The position numbers and the translations under genes were made by a program. A DNA stretch of 64,000 nt from Gymnothorax reevesii (taxonomy: Eukaryota; Chordata; Actinopteri; Anguilliformes; Muraenidae). Below, in pieces: positions 12,417 to 25,240 of the stretch (position 1 is the first letter of the stretch; each line of letters begins with the position of its first letter). Under the pieces are notes generated by a model. It did no database searches. It had not been told where the DNA came from and saw nothing but the letters and a program-made list of their open reading frames with translations. The stretch is taken from assembly GCA_029721435.1 (NCBI GenBank), contig CM056573.1, forward strand, positions 124,831,447 through 124,895,446, given 5' to 3'.

Positions 12417-13885
12417 CATGCAATGCTGTGCAAAAGTATTTGCCCCTTTCCCATCTCTTCTCTATATGCAAATTTTCCATGCTCAAATGTGTCAGATCAT
12501 CAAACTAATTTTAAGCTTGTACGAAGACAATGCAAGAAAACACAAAATGTTGTTTATAAATGCTGATGCTATTTACTGAAGGAAAAAAGCCATCCAATCC
12601 AATCTGACTCTACATGAAAAAGTAATTGCCCCCTTAGTTACTGAATGACCCAATAAAACAATGTGATCAATGATTGGTTCAATTTCATTAGACACACCCA
12701 AGCACGATTAATGACATCTTAAATGGAACCTGTAGGGAAATAAGAATTAGGCAAAAAGCATCAAATGATGCTGCAGTTTGGACAGATTCAAGAACAAATG
12801 AGATACAAAGTCATTGACATCTATCAGTATGCCAAAGGTTACTCAGCTATTTCTGCGGCACTGGGACTCCAGTAAAACAAAGCTTTCTAAAAATGGAGAA
12901 AAAACAAAGCAGAAGTGAACCTTTCGAGGAGTGGCTGGCCAACCGAAGGTCCTCCAAGAGTGCATCAACCACCCATCCAGAAGACCACAAAAGAACCAAG
13001 ACTTGCATCTAAAGACAGGGGCGTAGGAAGCAAATTTTGGTCCGTCAGGTGGCGCAGGGGGGGATGGTATGGAGGGGGGTGTCCATCATTAGAAAATTTT
13101 TTGAAACTGGGGATTGATTTTTGGTTTGCTGTGGTAGCATCGAGACTCAACTATAGACTCAACAGTTTCAACTTTTAGGTGGTGTTTCTAGTCAAGTTCA
13201 CCACAGCATATAAGTTCAGTCTGTGGTCTATAGTATGCAGTACTATGCACTTTCAAGCATTAGCAGTTTGAAGCATTTCATCCATGCCGGGCTGGTTCCT
13301 ACGCCCATGAAAGAACCGCAGGCCTTATTTGCATCAGTTAAGGTCATGTTCACAATTCCACAATTAGAAAGAGACTTGGAAAAAAATGGCATTCATGGGA
13401 GCGCTGTAAGGCAAAAACTGCTGCAAACCTAAAAGAATGCAAAGCATTCACCAAAAAATATCTTTATGACCACCAAGACCTTCGGAATAATATTATATGG
13501 ACTGGTGAGTCAAAAATGGAACTTTTTGAAAGATATGGGTCAAATCTGGTATAAAGCTAAGACAGGATTCCACAATAAAAACATCATACCAACAGCCAAA
13601 CATGCTGGTGGTGGTGTGGTGTTCTGGGGCTACTTTGCTGCTTCAGGACCTGAAGATCTCGTTATAATTGATGGAAACATGAATTCTGCTCTCCACTAGA
13701 AAATCTTGAGGGAAAATTTTCAGCCATATGTTAGCAACAAAAAAGTCTGGCCATCGGCCTGTGACCTGAAGCCCTAGCTCAGTTGGGTTATTCAGCAGAA
13801 CAATGATCCAAAGCGAACAATCATATCCACCTCTGAATGACTGAAAATGAAGGTTTTGGAGTAGCCCAGTCAAAACTCTGACTTA
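12417..13885 (+). mobile_element. Degraded Tc1-like transposon, left part with transposase remnants
   Basis: The left end (CAATGCTGTGCAAAAGTA, then TTTGCCCC) and the AAAAAGTAATTGCCCCC segment near 12620 are typical of a teleost Tc1-like family. Transposase remnants are readable on the + strand. One is near 12915 (NLSRSGWPT), before the 13016 insertion. Another runs from 13315 to 13865, including a region homologous to the catalytic core (KHAGGGVVFWGYFAASGPED at about 13600-13655) and a QQNNDPKR segment near 13795. Several stops and frameshifts make it inactive. A separate 294 bp element is inserted at 13016-13309. The right end is lost: homology stops near 13885 at the boundary of other repeat sequence. 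Confidence 0.8.
13016..13309. mobile_element. Short terminal-inverted-repeat element nested in the Tc1 relic
   Basis: The left end CAGGGGCGTAGGAAGC and the right end GGTTCCTACGCCCATG are imperfect inverted repeats. The insert splits the transposase reading of the surrounding Tc1 relic. A 5 bp direct repeat AAAGA flanks it (13011-13015 and 13310-13314). Length is 294 bp with no coding capacity. Superfamily not assigned. Confidence 0.65.
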
Positions 13886-14351
13886 TAGTGTGTAATTTCT
13901 GTCGCCCCCCGAGAGGAATTTTGCGTTATTAAACAATACAGCTGGCACTTCCATATGACGTATGCCCAGGTGTACCGAGCCCCGCCCCCCCACCACCACT
14001 TCCCACCGTTACCCCTACGCCACCGAGCCATATGATTCCACAACATTTTTATTCTGTTTGAAGGACAGCCGGTGAAAGAAAAGATAAACTCTTCATAAGA
14101 GGTAATTATTGTATCATTTTTTTCTGCCACAGAAAGGCAAAATAGTATGTTTAGTTAGCCTATTACAGACAGGAGACAAGGTGCCAGCTAATTTGTAGCT
14201 GACAGGTTTGTGGATGGAAAGACCCAGTGGTAGTCTTGTTGTCCGTCGATCTCCAGTAGCCTCCTTTTGTAGTGGCTTGGATGAAACGGACAATTACGGG
14301 CAGGTAAAAGTTACGTTCTATAGCTTTAATCTGATTGATATGCAGTGGCAT
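13886..14351. repeat. Unresolved repeat-derived segment
   Basis: Begins with AGTGTGTAATTTCTGTCGCC, which resembles the end of a common fish non-autonomous element, and contains a C-rich run at 13980-13991. It lies between the Tc1 relic and the next inverted-repeat element. I cannot delimit it or name it. Confidence 0.35.
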
Positions 14352-14787
14352 GACTTTAAAAGACCAGTGTGTAAAATGGGGGGGGGAAACAGTGACATCC
14401 AGCATTCAGATTCTAGACTGTAGCACTCGCTCACTCACTTACTCATTCACACTAACCCCTCCCGTCAGCAAAAAGATGGTGGCCTCCGAGGACCAAAACA
14501 CTTTTGCGGAAATGGCATCTTCCATGACTGGATTTTATACATGCGAAACGCATTCTCTAGCTGGCTGCATGGTCCAGTCGGGCTGCCGTACCAACATGGC
14601 GGCGCGAGATAGCGACGTCTCTAAAGCAAGGCCCTTGCTATATGAATTTATAAAGCATAATTATGAGGCAACGAAAACCAACCAAATTTTATTTTATAGC
14701 GATTATGCACTTATATAATATTAATGGGTAGTCTATTCAGATTTTGCCAATAAACCATGCCAAATATTACATACTGGTCCTTTAAGC
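14352..14787. mobile_element. Non-autonomous TIR element with ACCAGT-type ends
   Basis: The left end CTTTAAAAGACCAGTGTGTA is mirrored by TACATACTGGTCCTTTAAG at the right end, with about 430 bp between. The interior contains AAGATGGTGGCCTCC and AACATGGCGGCGCGAG, common internal motifs of a dispersed fish MITE. The open frame at 14335-14718 lies entirely inside it and is not a gene. Confidence 0.6.
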
Positions 14788-17329
14788 AGGCAGTTAATTC
14801 GCTAAAACCCACCAATGCAGCTGAATTATAACAATTCTGCAAAAAAGATTATTCCAGAATTCCTCCACAGTGAGGAAAAAAAACACTGTTTGCCAGTTAT
14901 TTCAAATGTTTGATCGCAACTGTTGCAGCCAGGGGTGGCACAACCACTCGGTTTATGGAGACAATGATTCGTTTACATGAGTGATATAGTTTTTGAATAA
15001 CTCTTTACCTTCAGTAAATGATAATTTAGAAGCTGCATTTTTCGTTTCTACGCGTCTTTTTCTCATACTGAAATTAGGTTGATGATCTGCAGGATTCAAA
15101 TATGACAAATAAGTAAAAATAGAGGAAATCTGGAGGGGGGAGGGATAGTGTTTCACTGTACTATACCTACCACACTGCACTGTTATTCATGTCTAATCAT
15201 CCAGGTCTATCCAGAGTGAATGATAGCAGGGAAGAGAAAATGGTGATACACAGCAGGCGAAAGAAGCATCATGCAGCCAAGGTTGTGATGTCATCAATCT
15301 ACTGCCATAATTAACACCAGATGGCAAACTGTTGGATAGCAAGCTGGATCACAGCTCTTGATCAAAGTGCCAGTCAAACGTGTGCCTTTTCTTAACCTTA
15401 AACCTCACCTTGTTAGTGCCTGCCGCAAAGTCAAGACTCGCAACGTGAAGAGGATGTTTCCAGGGTCTATTGCAGGCTGTGGACGGACCTAAATGGAGAG
15501 AGGCACGGATAACGGGGCAATGCAACTATTTCCAGGATACTTCCCTTATGTAAAATTTTAAAATACTGTGACGGACAGAATTATATATTTTCCAACAGCG
15601 TATTGATGGATGTGGGGGGGGATTGTGACTCCCCGAGCTCCTCTACCCCCAACATCTGCTCTATCTGCTCATTGTATCCTTGACCACAGCCTTGAATATT
15701 CATGACCTTATGGCTGTCATGCGGTCACAGTCAGTCTCAATATTAGATTGCTTCTGATTATGCCTTATATCGGCCTCAGACTGATGCCTTTTAATACTCT
15801 GTTGTTAAATGGGGAAGTTACTGCATAACACTGGGGTTCTATCGAAGGGAGTATGTTTGGGCTTCATTTTATCTAAATGTGGAAGCTTTAGTGTTGATTT
15901 TTACTCATCCCTTTTTTCTGTCACTCCATGGCAAAATGATAAATAAACTCTCTCTTGCAAACTGTGCTGTGCTGTGTACATCTTACAAAGCCATGCTTCA
16001 CTTTTTGCAGAAATGAAGAGGGTTTCGTTGAAATCAACTGAAAAGATATGACTCAGCCTGCTGTCAAATGGCTTTTTTTTCTGTCAAATCAGTATAGATT
16101 AAAACATTTTATTGTTGATTATTATTGCTATTCAGCAGGCAATAAATTATGAATTCTCATCAGGAAGAGTTTATTAGCTTCGATGGTGCCACTTTAACAT
16201 CAAAAAAATGTTTTTCTTCTCAAACAGCTTTAGTGAAAATTGTAATGGTCACAAGTCAAAATAATCAGTACAAATGGCCACTGCTGTGATGGTGCGATGA
16301 GATTGTAAACATTTGTTAATCTATTTTCACCTCCTTTGATTTACTTCCTTTTATAACAGAAGGACATTTTAATGTCCAACACAATATTTAGGAAAGTCAT
16401 ACAAAGAGATAGTTTTTCAGTTAGCTTTTTTTTTTTTTTTTTAAAGTTATTAGTGTTTTTTTTTTGTTTGTTTGTTTGTTTAGTGCATAGTTTCATTGAT
16501 GGCAGTTGTTTCCTATATGATTAGCCACAATTCTTTAAGAATCACTCAAGTGTTTTAACACTCAAGTGTTAAAAATCAGGTACAGTATGAAATTCCCAGA
16601 TTACTCCCCACTTCCCCCCAGTGATGAACAAAAGTCTAATGCACTGCTGGCTGACCCAAACCTTATTCTCTGATATTTGGGTGAGCACAGCATTCACGCA
16701 CTTTTCCACCGTTTTTGAACTAATGTGTGTGATTAATAAAGTGTATGTCTGCAGCTTATAGTTATATATTTTTTATTATTATAGTGCAAAAAAGTGAGCT
16801 ATTGTTCACAGACCAGCCCACATTTAATTTTCACAATGTTTACAGCAAGTCTGCAGTAAACATTATTTGTCATGCCTGCAAGCTGGCGTATTCATTGAAG
16901 TGACCAGAGAGGGCGGTCGTACTGGATGACATGGCAACTAGTCCTGTATTAAATCTTTCTCACCTGAGGCAAAGCTAAGGGCGAATTATGCTCTGTCCCC
17001 CCAATGACTGTTGGATGTTGTTGACCATGTTTCAGTCTAGATGAATTAGCAGTCAAAGGGGAATTACATGTTGATTTTGGTTTGGAAGTTCTGGTTACCT
17101 CTTAGCATTCTGCCTAAAATATTCAATTTCCAGACCTTGCAATACCAGGCCTCACATTACAAGCCATTCCTGAATAAATATTCCTATGTAACAGAGCTGT
17201 GCATCTTTCTGTTTTATAAGATAGGCATTTCTTTATAAACACTTGCATCAATGTTAAAGTCATTATTTTACCCAGCTATGACAGCTGTCATTGAGGCAGC
17301 TCATGCTTGTTCATTTACCTCGCACAACA
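14788..17329. other. Anonymous intergenic DNA
   Basis: No gene recognised. The region contains poly-T runs at about 16427-16442 and 16457-16480 and a short tandem CACTCAAGTGTT(TT)AA near 16544-16571. Confidence 0.4.
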
Positions 17330-17724
17330 CACTCTCAGAAATAGGGGTACAGCAGGAGTTAATTTCTGTTCCCCAAGGTATTATGTACCCTTTTGGGCTA
17401 ATTATAGAACCTCAAGGTACCTGTGTGAAACTTTTTAGGGTCTAAAAGGTACTTTTATGTTCCAAAACAAATGAAAACCCACTTCTAAGGTACAACAGCA
17501 GTACCTTTCAGGGTACTGCCCCAGTGACACTGGGGCAGTACCCTGAAAGGTACTGCTGTTGTACCTTAGAAGTGGGTTTTCATTTGTTTTGGAACATAAA
17601 AGTACCCTTTAGACCGTAAAAAGGTTCACACAGGTACCTCAAGGTCCGATAATTAGCCCTAAAGGGTACATAATACCTTGGGGAACAGAAATTAACTCCT
17701 GCTCTACCCCTATTTCTGAGAGTG
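17330..17724. mobile_element. Near-perfect palindromic MITE
   Basis: The ends CACTCTCAGAAATAGGGGTA and TACCCCTATTTCTGAGAGTG are exact inverses apart from a few bases, and the inversion continues almost to the centre near 17527 (CCCCAGTGACACTGGGG). The whole 395 bp can fold into one long hairpin with a loop of only a few bases. It has no coding capacity. I found no convincing target duplication, so the superfamily is open. A half copy of the right arm lies at 26120-26325. Confidence 0.8.
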
Positions 17725-20700
17725 TAGGTTATATCATCCTCATGTGTCTTCACACAAGCTTCATCATCAAGAAATTGTTTAGTAGATATGTTTGGTTCTC
17801 GCTTCAAGGGTAGGTTTGTGTATTGTCGGCCTGCTGATAAAACCTCGTATCTGCAAATCTAACCAGAAAGAAAAACTTTTTTGTCCACGATAATAACATA
17901 AACATTGCAAAATACAAAATACATTCTTGGAAGAAAAATAGTCATCCTACCCGAACACAGCTCAACTGCATTCTTACATGCAAAATTTTACATTTTTCAT
18001 GCTCTGCTGTAAAGTTTATCATTTTTAAGATAAAAGGTTTTATCAACAGGCCAACGATATGGAAGGTCGGGACATGTCCCCACCAATATTTTGGGAAGCC
18101 AGATTGTCCCTACCAATATATCAGCGAATATAAGACCCAACTGTGGAGGCCACATCTCCAAGACAACCTATTTATGCATTCTAGCATTTGATCGGTTGAA
18201 AGGGCGGGGCTATCTGAAAAGTCAAGAGTAAACTGACTATGCCATTCAGGTCATGAATATTCATTTTTGCAACTTAATTGCCAGCTTTGATTACATGTGT
18301 GTGCAATGGCTTACCCGTAGAAGAGAACCGTAATTTGGCATTTGTTCCAGATTTTTCTTCATTGCGTTAACTGTAGCACTTTTCCCATGGCCCAACTCAT
18401 GACATACATTGATATTACCTTAGGTAGGTATCACTTTTGTGGAAATTTCATTGAGAGTGTGAGGGAAAAAAAAGAGCCGCTCCATGTTAAGTCATGCTGG
18501 TAATGTTTCACCAAAATGAATGCCAAGCGTAACGTTGATTCAATAAGTGATCTAACTAGTCAGAAACAGATAGTTACTTAAAGTGAAAACTTGCTAGCTA
18601 CCTAAAGTTAGAATTTAGTGGAAAAACAATGTCAACAAATGTTAATTAAACATGTTTGCTAGTTTCAACTGAACCTGGTTTCTGTCACATGTTGGTTAAT
18701 AATCGGGTTGCTAGCAGTAGTAAATATAAGCCAGGTGGATATGTCAAATCATGACGTGAATTTCAGTGGAGAAATCCTGCAAAGGAGCCATTATTAATTA
18801 TTTTATCTGCAGGAACCACAGCAGCAAGCTAGAGAAACAGAGCAACCTGTTGGGGATACAGGTGTATCGGGGCTTCAGGTGAGGTCATAATTATGACTTG
18901 TTCGGTGGAATTATAGGAAAAGCATTAAAGTTTGTCTCATGATGTTCAGAAAATATAACCTTTGAAAGTCAAAATATCCCAACCAACTTCGGCTCAGTGG
19001 GGGAAATGAAAGAAACACTTAATTGTAAATCTAACATGATCCAGTCTGATTAACTTTCGTTTGCAGTTTTTCCAATTCATAGTCGGTGGTCCATTTTGAG
19101 GTGTGTATCGCAGCTGCAATAGTGTTACCGCATATTAAGATACTTAATAGAGAGGATTGCGAGCTGGCTTGCTAAAGTAGTTATATATCCACTCACTTGG
19201 TATCAATGTCCAGGTTACTAGATCTGAGCGGGTTTCATGAGTGCGCAGAGATGGTTTGCAGCTGTCAGTTCAGGTTGTGGCAAGTTTATCTATGTATTTC
19301 TTTGTATGAAAATTTTGGAGGCACCTTGCGTAGCATAACAAAAAAAAACCGAGAAGCACTCATTCAGATAATCTCTGTATACAGTACAGGCAGTATCTGC
19401 ATTCAGATTTACAAACATTTTCCAGCATCACATACGTGCCCCTACCAATTCTCACATTGAACCTACACCCTTGCTGTGCTTGATACTTTTAGTGTTGACG
19501 CTCATGGAATGACACGATATAAAAAGAAATATGGTTCCTTTTGGTGTGTTTAAATCTACGATTGGGATCTGAATGCATTCACTCTGCCATATCTTTACTT
19601 TCACAATATAAACATTTTTTTTTACTTCCGTCCCACATTCAGGCTCATTCTTACTCACCGTTTTGCACCATCTTAATGATTTTTGTTGACAGGACAGGCA
19701 AATTGAAAATTCATGATCCCGCTCTTTGGGGAATCTCCATAATTTTCAAAATATACTGATACGAACTCTGACTTCCTGTTTTGAGAATGGTGAGGAATGA
19801 GACATTAGTGATTTGCATTATCTCAGTCCTCACAAACATGCTATTTCCATTTGTCAGATTTTACTGTCTTCAACTCTAAGCTCAATGAACCGTGTCGGGC
19901 AAAGGCGACGTTGTAGATAATGTCACTGAACTACAACATGTCTAAATACAGTATACCTGCCTACAGAGGTTATCTATTAATTTCAGGCCTTGACAAATGC
20001 ATGCAACATTGCATTGTGCCAATTAAATTCATGAAAGGGGTTCGCACAGTAAACTAAAATGGATTTTTATTCATGATGAGTGCTGTCCACAGAAGAAGAG
20101 AAATATGAGTGTCGGTATTCTGCGTGTACAACACTGAAGAATTTTCTTTTGCAAAGTGGCTGATCAGTGTGTGGGAGATCACAGAATAGAGAAAAATATC
20201 TTCGGGTGTTTAAGCCCAGGCTTGACAAAAGGCACTGATACCATTGTTGTTTTAGCTATACAATGAGCATAGATGTGCTAAATCGCCTGTTTTCTCCTCG
20301 ATGTATTCTTGTCTACTAAGTGGACTGAATGGCATATTTTACTCACCATGTGATCCTATGTTCTTTGGCTCAAGATGGGCTGAATGATTTGTTCTGTCCG
20401 TAATGTGTTCTTATGTTCTTTTGTTTTATACGAACTGAATGGCTTGTTCTCCACGACTTGAATTGTTCCATTTTTGTGCTCTTGGGGGGCTATATTCCAA
20501 TGTTCCGTAGATCCAATATGTGGCTCTCCTGGAGCTGAACACATGATCTATAATGAAGATGAGGATGATGAAGATGCAATTTACTGCATGAAGGTCATGA
20601 CTGACACCTGGCACATGCTCCACAGAAGTTCAGCCAGCCATGTTATGGCTTATTGGACGGTGGCAGCCATTTTAACCGCCTAAATGCTCCTGCCAACTAA

Positions 20701-21270
20701 AAAGCCAACTAACCTCCAAACTTTACTGCCCAGCCAACACCTGATAATATCCATAATGCAGTGTATATCAGCTTGGCAATTCAGCAAGGTCACTCAACTA
20801 ATAATAGCATGCTATATTTCATTATAAGCCAAATACGAGGAGGCACACAGCAGGGGGCAGAGAGTGCATCTTCATACTAATGCAGATTCGGCACATTTGT
20901 ATTAATGCTTTGTGTAATCACAAGCAGCGAAGCGTATTCCTCGTCTCCGAGCGAATGCGCCTGTATGCATGTGCTTATTTCCCCTTGTCACGACCAAGTG
21001 TGGCGGCAAATATTCATGCTCTGCGTCACATTTCCAACAACAGAGATGTATATTCCCTCTGCAATTCTGTGCGCATATACATCATATTTCATTATTAATG
21101 AAAAGGTGTGGTATTAATCACGGTATATCTACACTGCCTTCCTTTTGTTCTTATTGGCTTATTTCTCATGGTGGCCAATTAAAATTACTTCCGCACCCTT
21201 GCATTGCAGTTATACAAGTAAATTAAGGAGGCAGATAAACATGAATTGCTTTGTTACTGCACAATTCTCT
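17725..21270. other. Anonymous intergenic DNA
   Basis: No coding exon recognised in 3.5 kb. Sequence near 18065-18120 (GGGACATGTCCCCACCAATA) and near 19436-19456 (CGTGCCCCTACCAATTC) may be related pieces of a dispersed element bracketing about 1.4 kb, but I cannot confirm it. Confidence 0.35.
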
Positions 21271-21320
21271 CTTTTCCCACCTCTTCCCCCCTCCCTCTCT
21301 TTCTCTCTCTCCCACTTTCT
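21271..21320. repeat. CT-rich tract
   Basis: CTCTTTTCCCACCTC then CCCTCCCTCTCTTTCTCTC, a short polypyrimidine repeat. Confidence 0.7.
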
Positions 21321-21805
21321 CAGTTCTGCAGTGTGACATGTGACATCACAATATTCCTGAGATGGGAAGAGTACTGTATGCATTTTGGTCATTGATTCCT
21401 TCTTTCAAATACAGCGGGAAATGTTTCCTGTCTTCCACTTGAATCGTTAAAATAAGGCTAATTTCACGTGCTGCTAGATTTAGCCTGTAACCCATAAAGC
21501 CATGAGTCATTCCCATAAAATTAGCCAGGACGGCGCTTTGTAATGTAATTAATGTCATGTAATCTCGTGTTATAGATGAAAGCAGTCAGCCGTAGAGTCG
21601 TCAGGACATTTCTCCTATGTGTGACATTATAATGGAATCTGAAAGAAATGAACAAAATAATTTCATATAGCACCTTTTCAACTGTTGGTTAATTCAAATT
21701 CTACTGAGGAAAATCAAACCATACAAACTAAGGATTCATTAATGATAAATTCAAAGAATAGCAAGATCCTGAAAATGTGTGGGGATAAGCACCAGATGCA
21801 ATTCC

Positions 21806-22085
21806 AAAACGTTACGCAGAAAACACCATGCCAATAATTGATAAAACAGAAAATATTAATCATAACACATGTATGAAAAATATATGAAGTCCAACAGAGC
21901 TAAAAAACAATCAGTGAAAAGAAAAACCACACAAATATCTTCACAAAACGTTATGCAGAAAACACCATGCCAATAATTGATAAAACTGAAAATATTAATC
22001 ATAATTCATGTATGAAAAATATATGAAGTCCAATGGAGCTATAAAACAATCAGTGAAAAGAAAAACCACACAAATATCTTCACAA
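21806..22085. repeat. Tandem duplication of a 139 bp AT-rich unit
   Basis: Two consecutive copies start at about 21806 and 21945, each running from AAAACGTTA(C/T)GCAGAAAAC to CACAAATATCTTCAC. The units differ by only a handful of bases, which indicates a fairly recent local duplication. No coding content. Confidence 0.85.
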
Positions 22086-22620
22086 TTGGGGAAGTATAGT
22101 TGTGATTCCACAACATGTAACTGCTCATTGATTAAAGGTGGGTTAGTTAGTTAGGACTGGAACAGGCATAAGCAGAATTCCACTACCTTATTAAAAGACA
22201 GACAGATGACGCCCCTGTAAATTCTTAAATGCGACATATTTAGATATGTGACTTCAAACACTTATGAGATTGCAACCCCCCCCCCCCAACTCGACCTTGC
22301 ATTTCCTTTTCTCTTGATTGTCAGTGGTTTATTAAGCTTACTGCATTGCTCATTAATTAACTTCAAGAAAGGAACAAGGGCGCGGTGCGTGTTAATTAAA
22401 GGCAGACGTTTCTATTTCAGTTGCTGTCTGGGTGAAAAAGATCCCAATTCTCCTGCTCTACCATCACTCTGCCCTCTGGAGTCTGAGGGAACATCTGTCT
22501 CACCTTCAGTAAAGCACAATATGGAAGGACAAGGGTACAAGTAACAATGCTAGGGACGCCTCAACAATCATCTCCCTATGATACGTGCTGTCACGGAGAG
22601 GGCTTCAATATTACAAATGG

Positions 22621-22681
22621 CAGGTGGGTAGAACATAATATGGAGTGTAGCAGGGTGGGTAGAACATAATATGGAGTGTAG
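22621..22681. repeat. Tandem duplication of a 30-31 bp unit
   Basis: Two copies of a unit starting CAGG(G)TGGGTAGAACATAA and ending GGAGTGTAG, adjacent to each other and essentially identical. Confidence 0.9.
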
Positions 22682-22849
22682 CAGGCATGCAATGTCAATA
22701 CTGTGTATTTTGAAATACAACTTTTTATCATGTTATATGGCCTCCTTCTCTAACTGTTAATACCATTTCATGGACTGTAATGAAAATCGGGGGGGGGGGT
22801 TGCTGACCAAACACATAATTTATTTTAAGACGCCTAATTTATGTATAAG

Positions 22850-22873
22850 TTATATATAATATATAATAATAAC

Positions 22874-22926
<53 letters not shown>

Positions 22927-22935
22927 TTATATATA
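22850..22935. repeat. (AT)n microsatellite
   Basis: A near-perfect AT dinucleotide run of about 50 bp, with looser TATA sequence on both sides. Confidence 0.95.
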
Positions 22936-23582
22936 GATCATGACATAAATATATTGTATATGCTTATGTGATTGATGCTTGCAGCTGTAGTTTATACATT
23001 TGTTCAGAAAGTGTTGTGGATACATAACTTACTAAAAAGCTGTTGTTTTACAGACAGTGAAAATACAGTCAAAGAGGAGTCTGCTCACCCTCTAAGATAT
23101 TTAAACTACAATGTCAACACATTATTTGACACTTGAAATCATGAATTCAGTTTTTAATTGAAAAGAAATATTTATTTGAAATCTGGTGACTACAACAGAC
23201 TCCCAAAAAGTGGGGCGCGATGGGAAATTTAGGCTGAATAATGATGGGAATGGTTGCAATAATGAGATGACATGCAACAGGTGAGCTAATCATGTTATTA
23301 GTATTAATGGAGCCTCTAAAGAGGGCCAGTTGTCATGTCCCAATCTTATCCTTATTGCTAAGTCCCCACTATCACGATTCACGGCACGATTGAAATCGTG
23401 GTCTTAATCATGGAGTAATCATGGTGATCCTATCAGATTTTATCAGATCTTGAGGTCAGTCGCAGCAATCGTGTTGATCGTCAAAAACTTTTGGACGATT
23501 CAAAAATTTCCTACGATCAACACAATTAATTGTCAATCCGGAGTGATCATCGCATCACTCCGTATCCAAAATCCAAATTTTA
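22936..23582. other. Anonymous DNA
   Basis: AT-rich, no gene. Around 23365-23560 there are repeated ATCGTG/ATCATG/GTGATC words, possibly the outer part of the inverted-repeat unit at 23583. Confidence 0.35.
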
Positions 23583-23750
23583 AGCCACTTTCACATGGGA
23601 TGCAGAACAAATTTTTAGCGCGACAGATTACGCTCAAAGTCAGTGCAAAGACGGTAATACACGTTTCGCGTGTACTCGCATCTTTGCATTGACTTTGAAT
23701 GTAATGTGTTGTGCGGGAAATTCGTTTCGCGTCCGGTTTTAAAGCAGCTT
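23583..23750. repeat. Imperfect inverted repeat; related copy at 42852
   Basis: The left arm contains CTCAAAGTCAGTGCAAAGAC and the right arm contains the inverse (CTTTGCATTGACTTTGAATG). They lie around a centre at ACACGTTTCGCGTGT, with arms of about 75 bp. The right arm resembles 42852-42936, so this is a dispersed family, probably a MITE. Confidence 0.55.
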
Positions 23751-23918
23751 CAGAGAAGTTCCACGATCAGCTACGAATGGCCAATCGAGGCGTTCGTAAC
23801 AGAGCGCATGACAGTGGGAGCTAAGCGTATCCCAATCATGTTACTGACCTGTTGCTAAATAATCTAATTAGCTGTGAGATGTTCAGTCAGTTGTCTTTTT
23901 TTAAGCATCATGCAACTC

Positions 23919-24145
23919 TGTCTTTTTTTGTCCTGCCCCAACTTTTTAAAAGCATGTTGCTGTCATCAAATTCAAAATGAGGAAAGATTTTTCTAAAGGC
24001 AAAAAAAAAAAAAAAAGATCAGCTTCAACTTTTACTATATTGTATTTGTCCTATTTTAAATTAAATGTAGGGTTTTAATTGATTTGCAAATCATTGTGTT
24101 CTGTTTTGTTTACATGTGTCCCAACATTTTTGGAAATGGGCCTCT
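23919..24145. mobile_element. Terminal fragment of a Tc1-like transposon
   Basis: The sequence includes CCCCAACTTTTTAAAAGCAT, AATTGATTTGCAAATCATTG, TGTTCTGTTTTGTTTACAT and GTCCCAACATTTTTGGAA. These resemble the terminal region of a common teleost Tc1-like element, the same style as the end of the transposon at 37103. Only one end is present. Confidence 0.6.
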
Positions 24146-25190
24146 ATCTTTCGGTTTCAGGATCACTGTAATAAATTAGGAGGCATGGGAGATTGTTCAC
24201 GAGACATCAATTATCAAATCTAACCTTCTCAGCCTAATTTACATGTATTTAATGTCCACCTGTTTTAGTCTGGATACCCTTAACATCCAGGACATTTCAA
24301 GCTGACCAAGGTCAGACGATCTTGCTGTGCCCAGTTCGATATGCCCGCTGTGTTTCCATGCTGACCTTGGCCACTGTACCGGTCCCCTGGAGTGTAATGA
24401 ATGTGCGGCGTCCGCTCACGTGCTGACTCCTAACGTACAGCAGGTTGGCCTGGCGTGTTGGGATGATTAAAGAGGGGACATGCCAACGCTAGGTACAGCA
24501 CAATCTTTACCAGGCCTGTCCCCCACCACCAGAGATGGAGAGCGGAGGCGTCATGCAGCAAAAGTCCTGCCCTGCATTTCTTACACCCATTAGCTCAGCC
24601 GACTGGTTTTGGTGATTAGTCCATATCAATTATCCATTCCTCTCTCTATAAACATGCTTTCTAACCTGTTCTAATTCATTGCACTTTAGAATGTGTCTCC
24701 ACATGCAACGGATATCAAATGGACTATCCTACCTTAAAAGCTTGAATTATGATATTTGACTAAACTTCATATTGTAGAGGCATGTCCTGCTCTAGCTTCC
24801 ATTTCCTGGTGGCATTTAATCACGACACAATGCTTTTTCCCAGTCTAAGTTTAATGCCTAGTCTTCTACCGCTTCATATGAATTTTGTTTCTTTTTTTTT
24901 TCCTTTGGTCTCTCATCAGTCTCATCAGTTTCAGTTGGGGGTCAAAATTAGCCCTTCTGATGTGTCTCGCACTGGTCCAGTCAAATCTTCTCCATCATTT
25001 AAAGCTGCCCATCTGTGGATGGAAGGTCACCGTAAAGGGACTCGTGACTTGAAAAGGAGACACGAGGACAATGTCACCATGTACTGTCAATGTAAGACAT
25101 GAATAAATACACTGCAAAACTTTATATGATAGATGTTATATTTACATTACTGTGAACTGCTTTTACTACTACCACAAATACAACCACAAC
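24146..25190. other. Anonymous intergenic DNA
   Basis: No gene or named repeat recognised. The open frame at 24782-25102 has no domain signature. Confidence 0.35.
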
Positions 25191-25197
25191 TACTACT

Positions 25198-25198
25198 G

Positions 25199-25239
<41 letters not shown>

Positions 25240-25240
25240 A
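25198..25240. repeat. (ATT)n microsatellite
   Basis: A run of ATT/TTA trinucleotides of about 40 bp. The tyrosine-rich frame across it is an artefact. Confidence 0.95.

Noticed and set aside
14335..14718. 127-codon frame
   Set aside because: It is fully contained in a terminal-inverted-repeat MITE with common fish repeat motifs.
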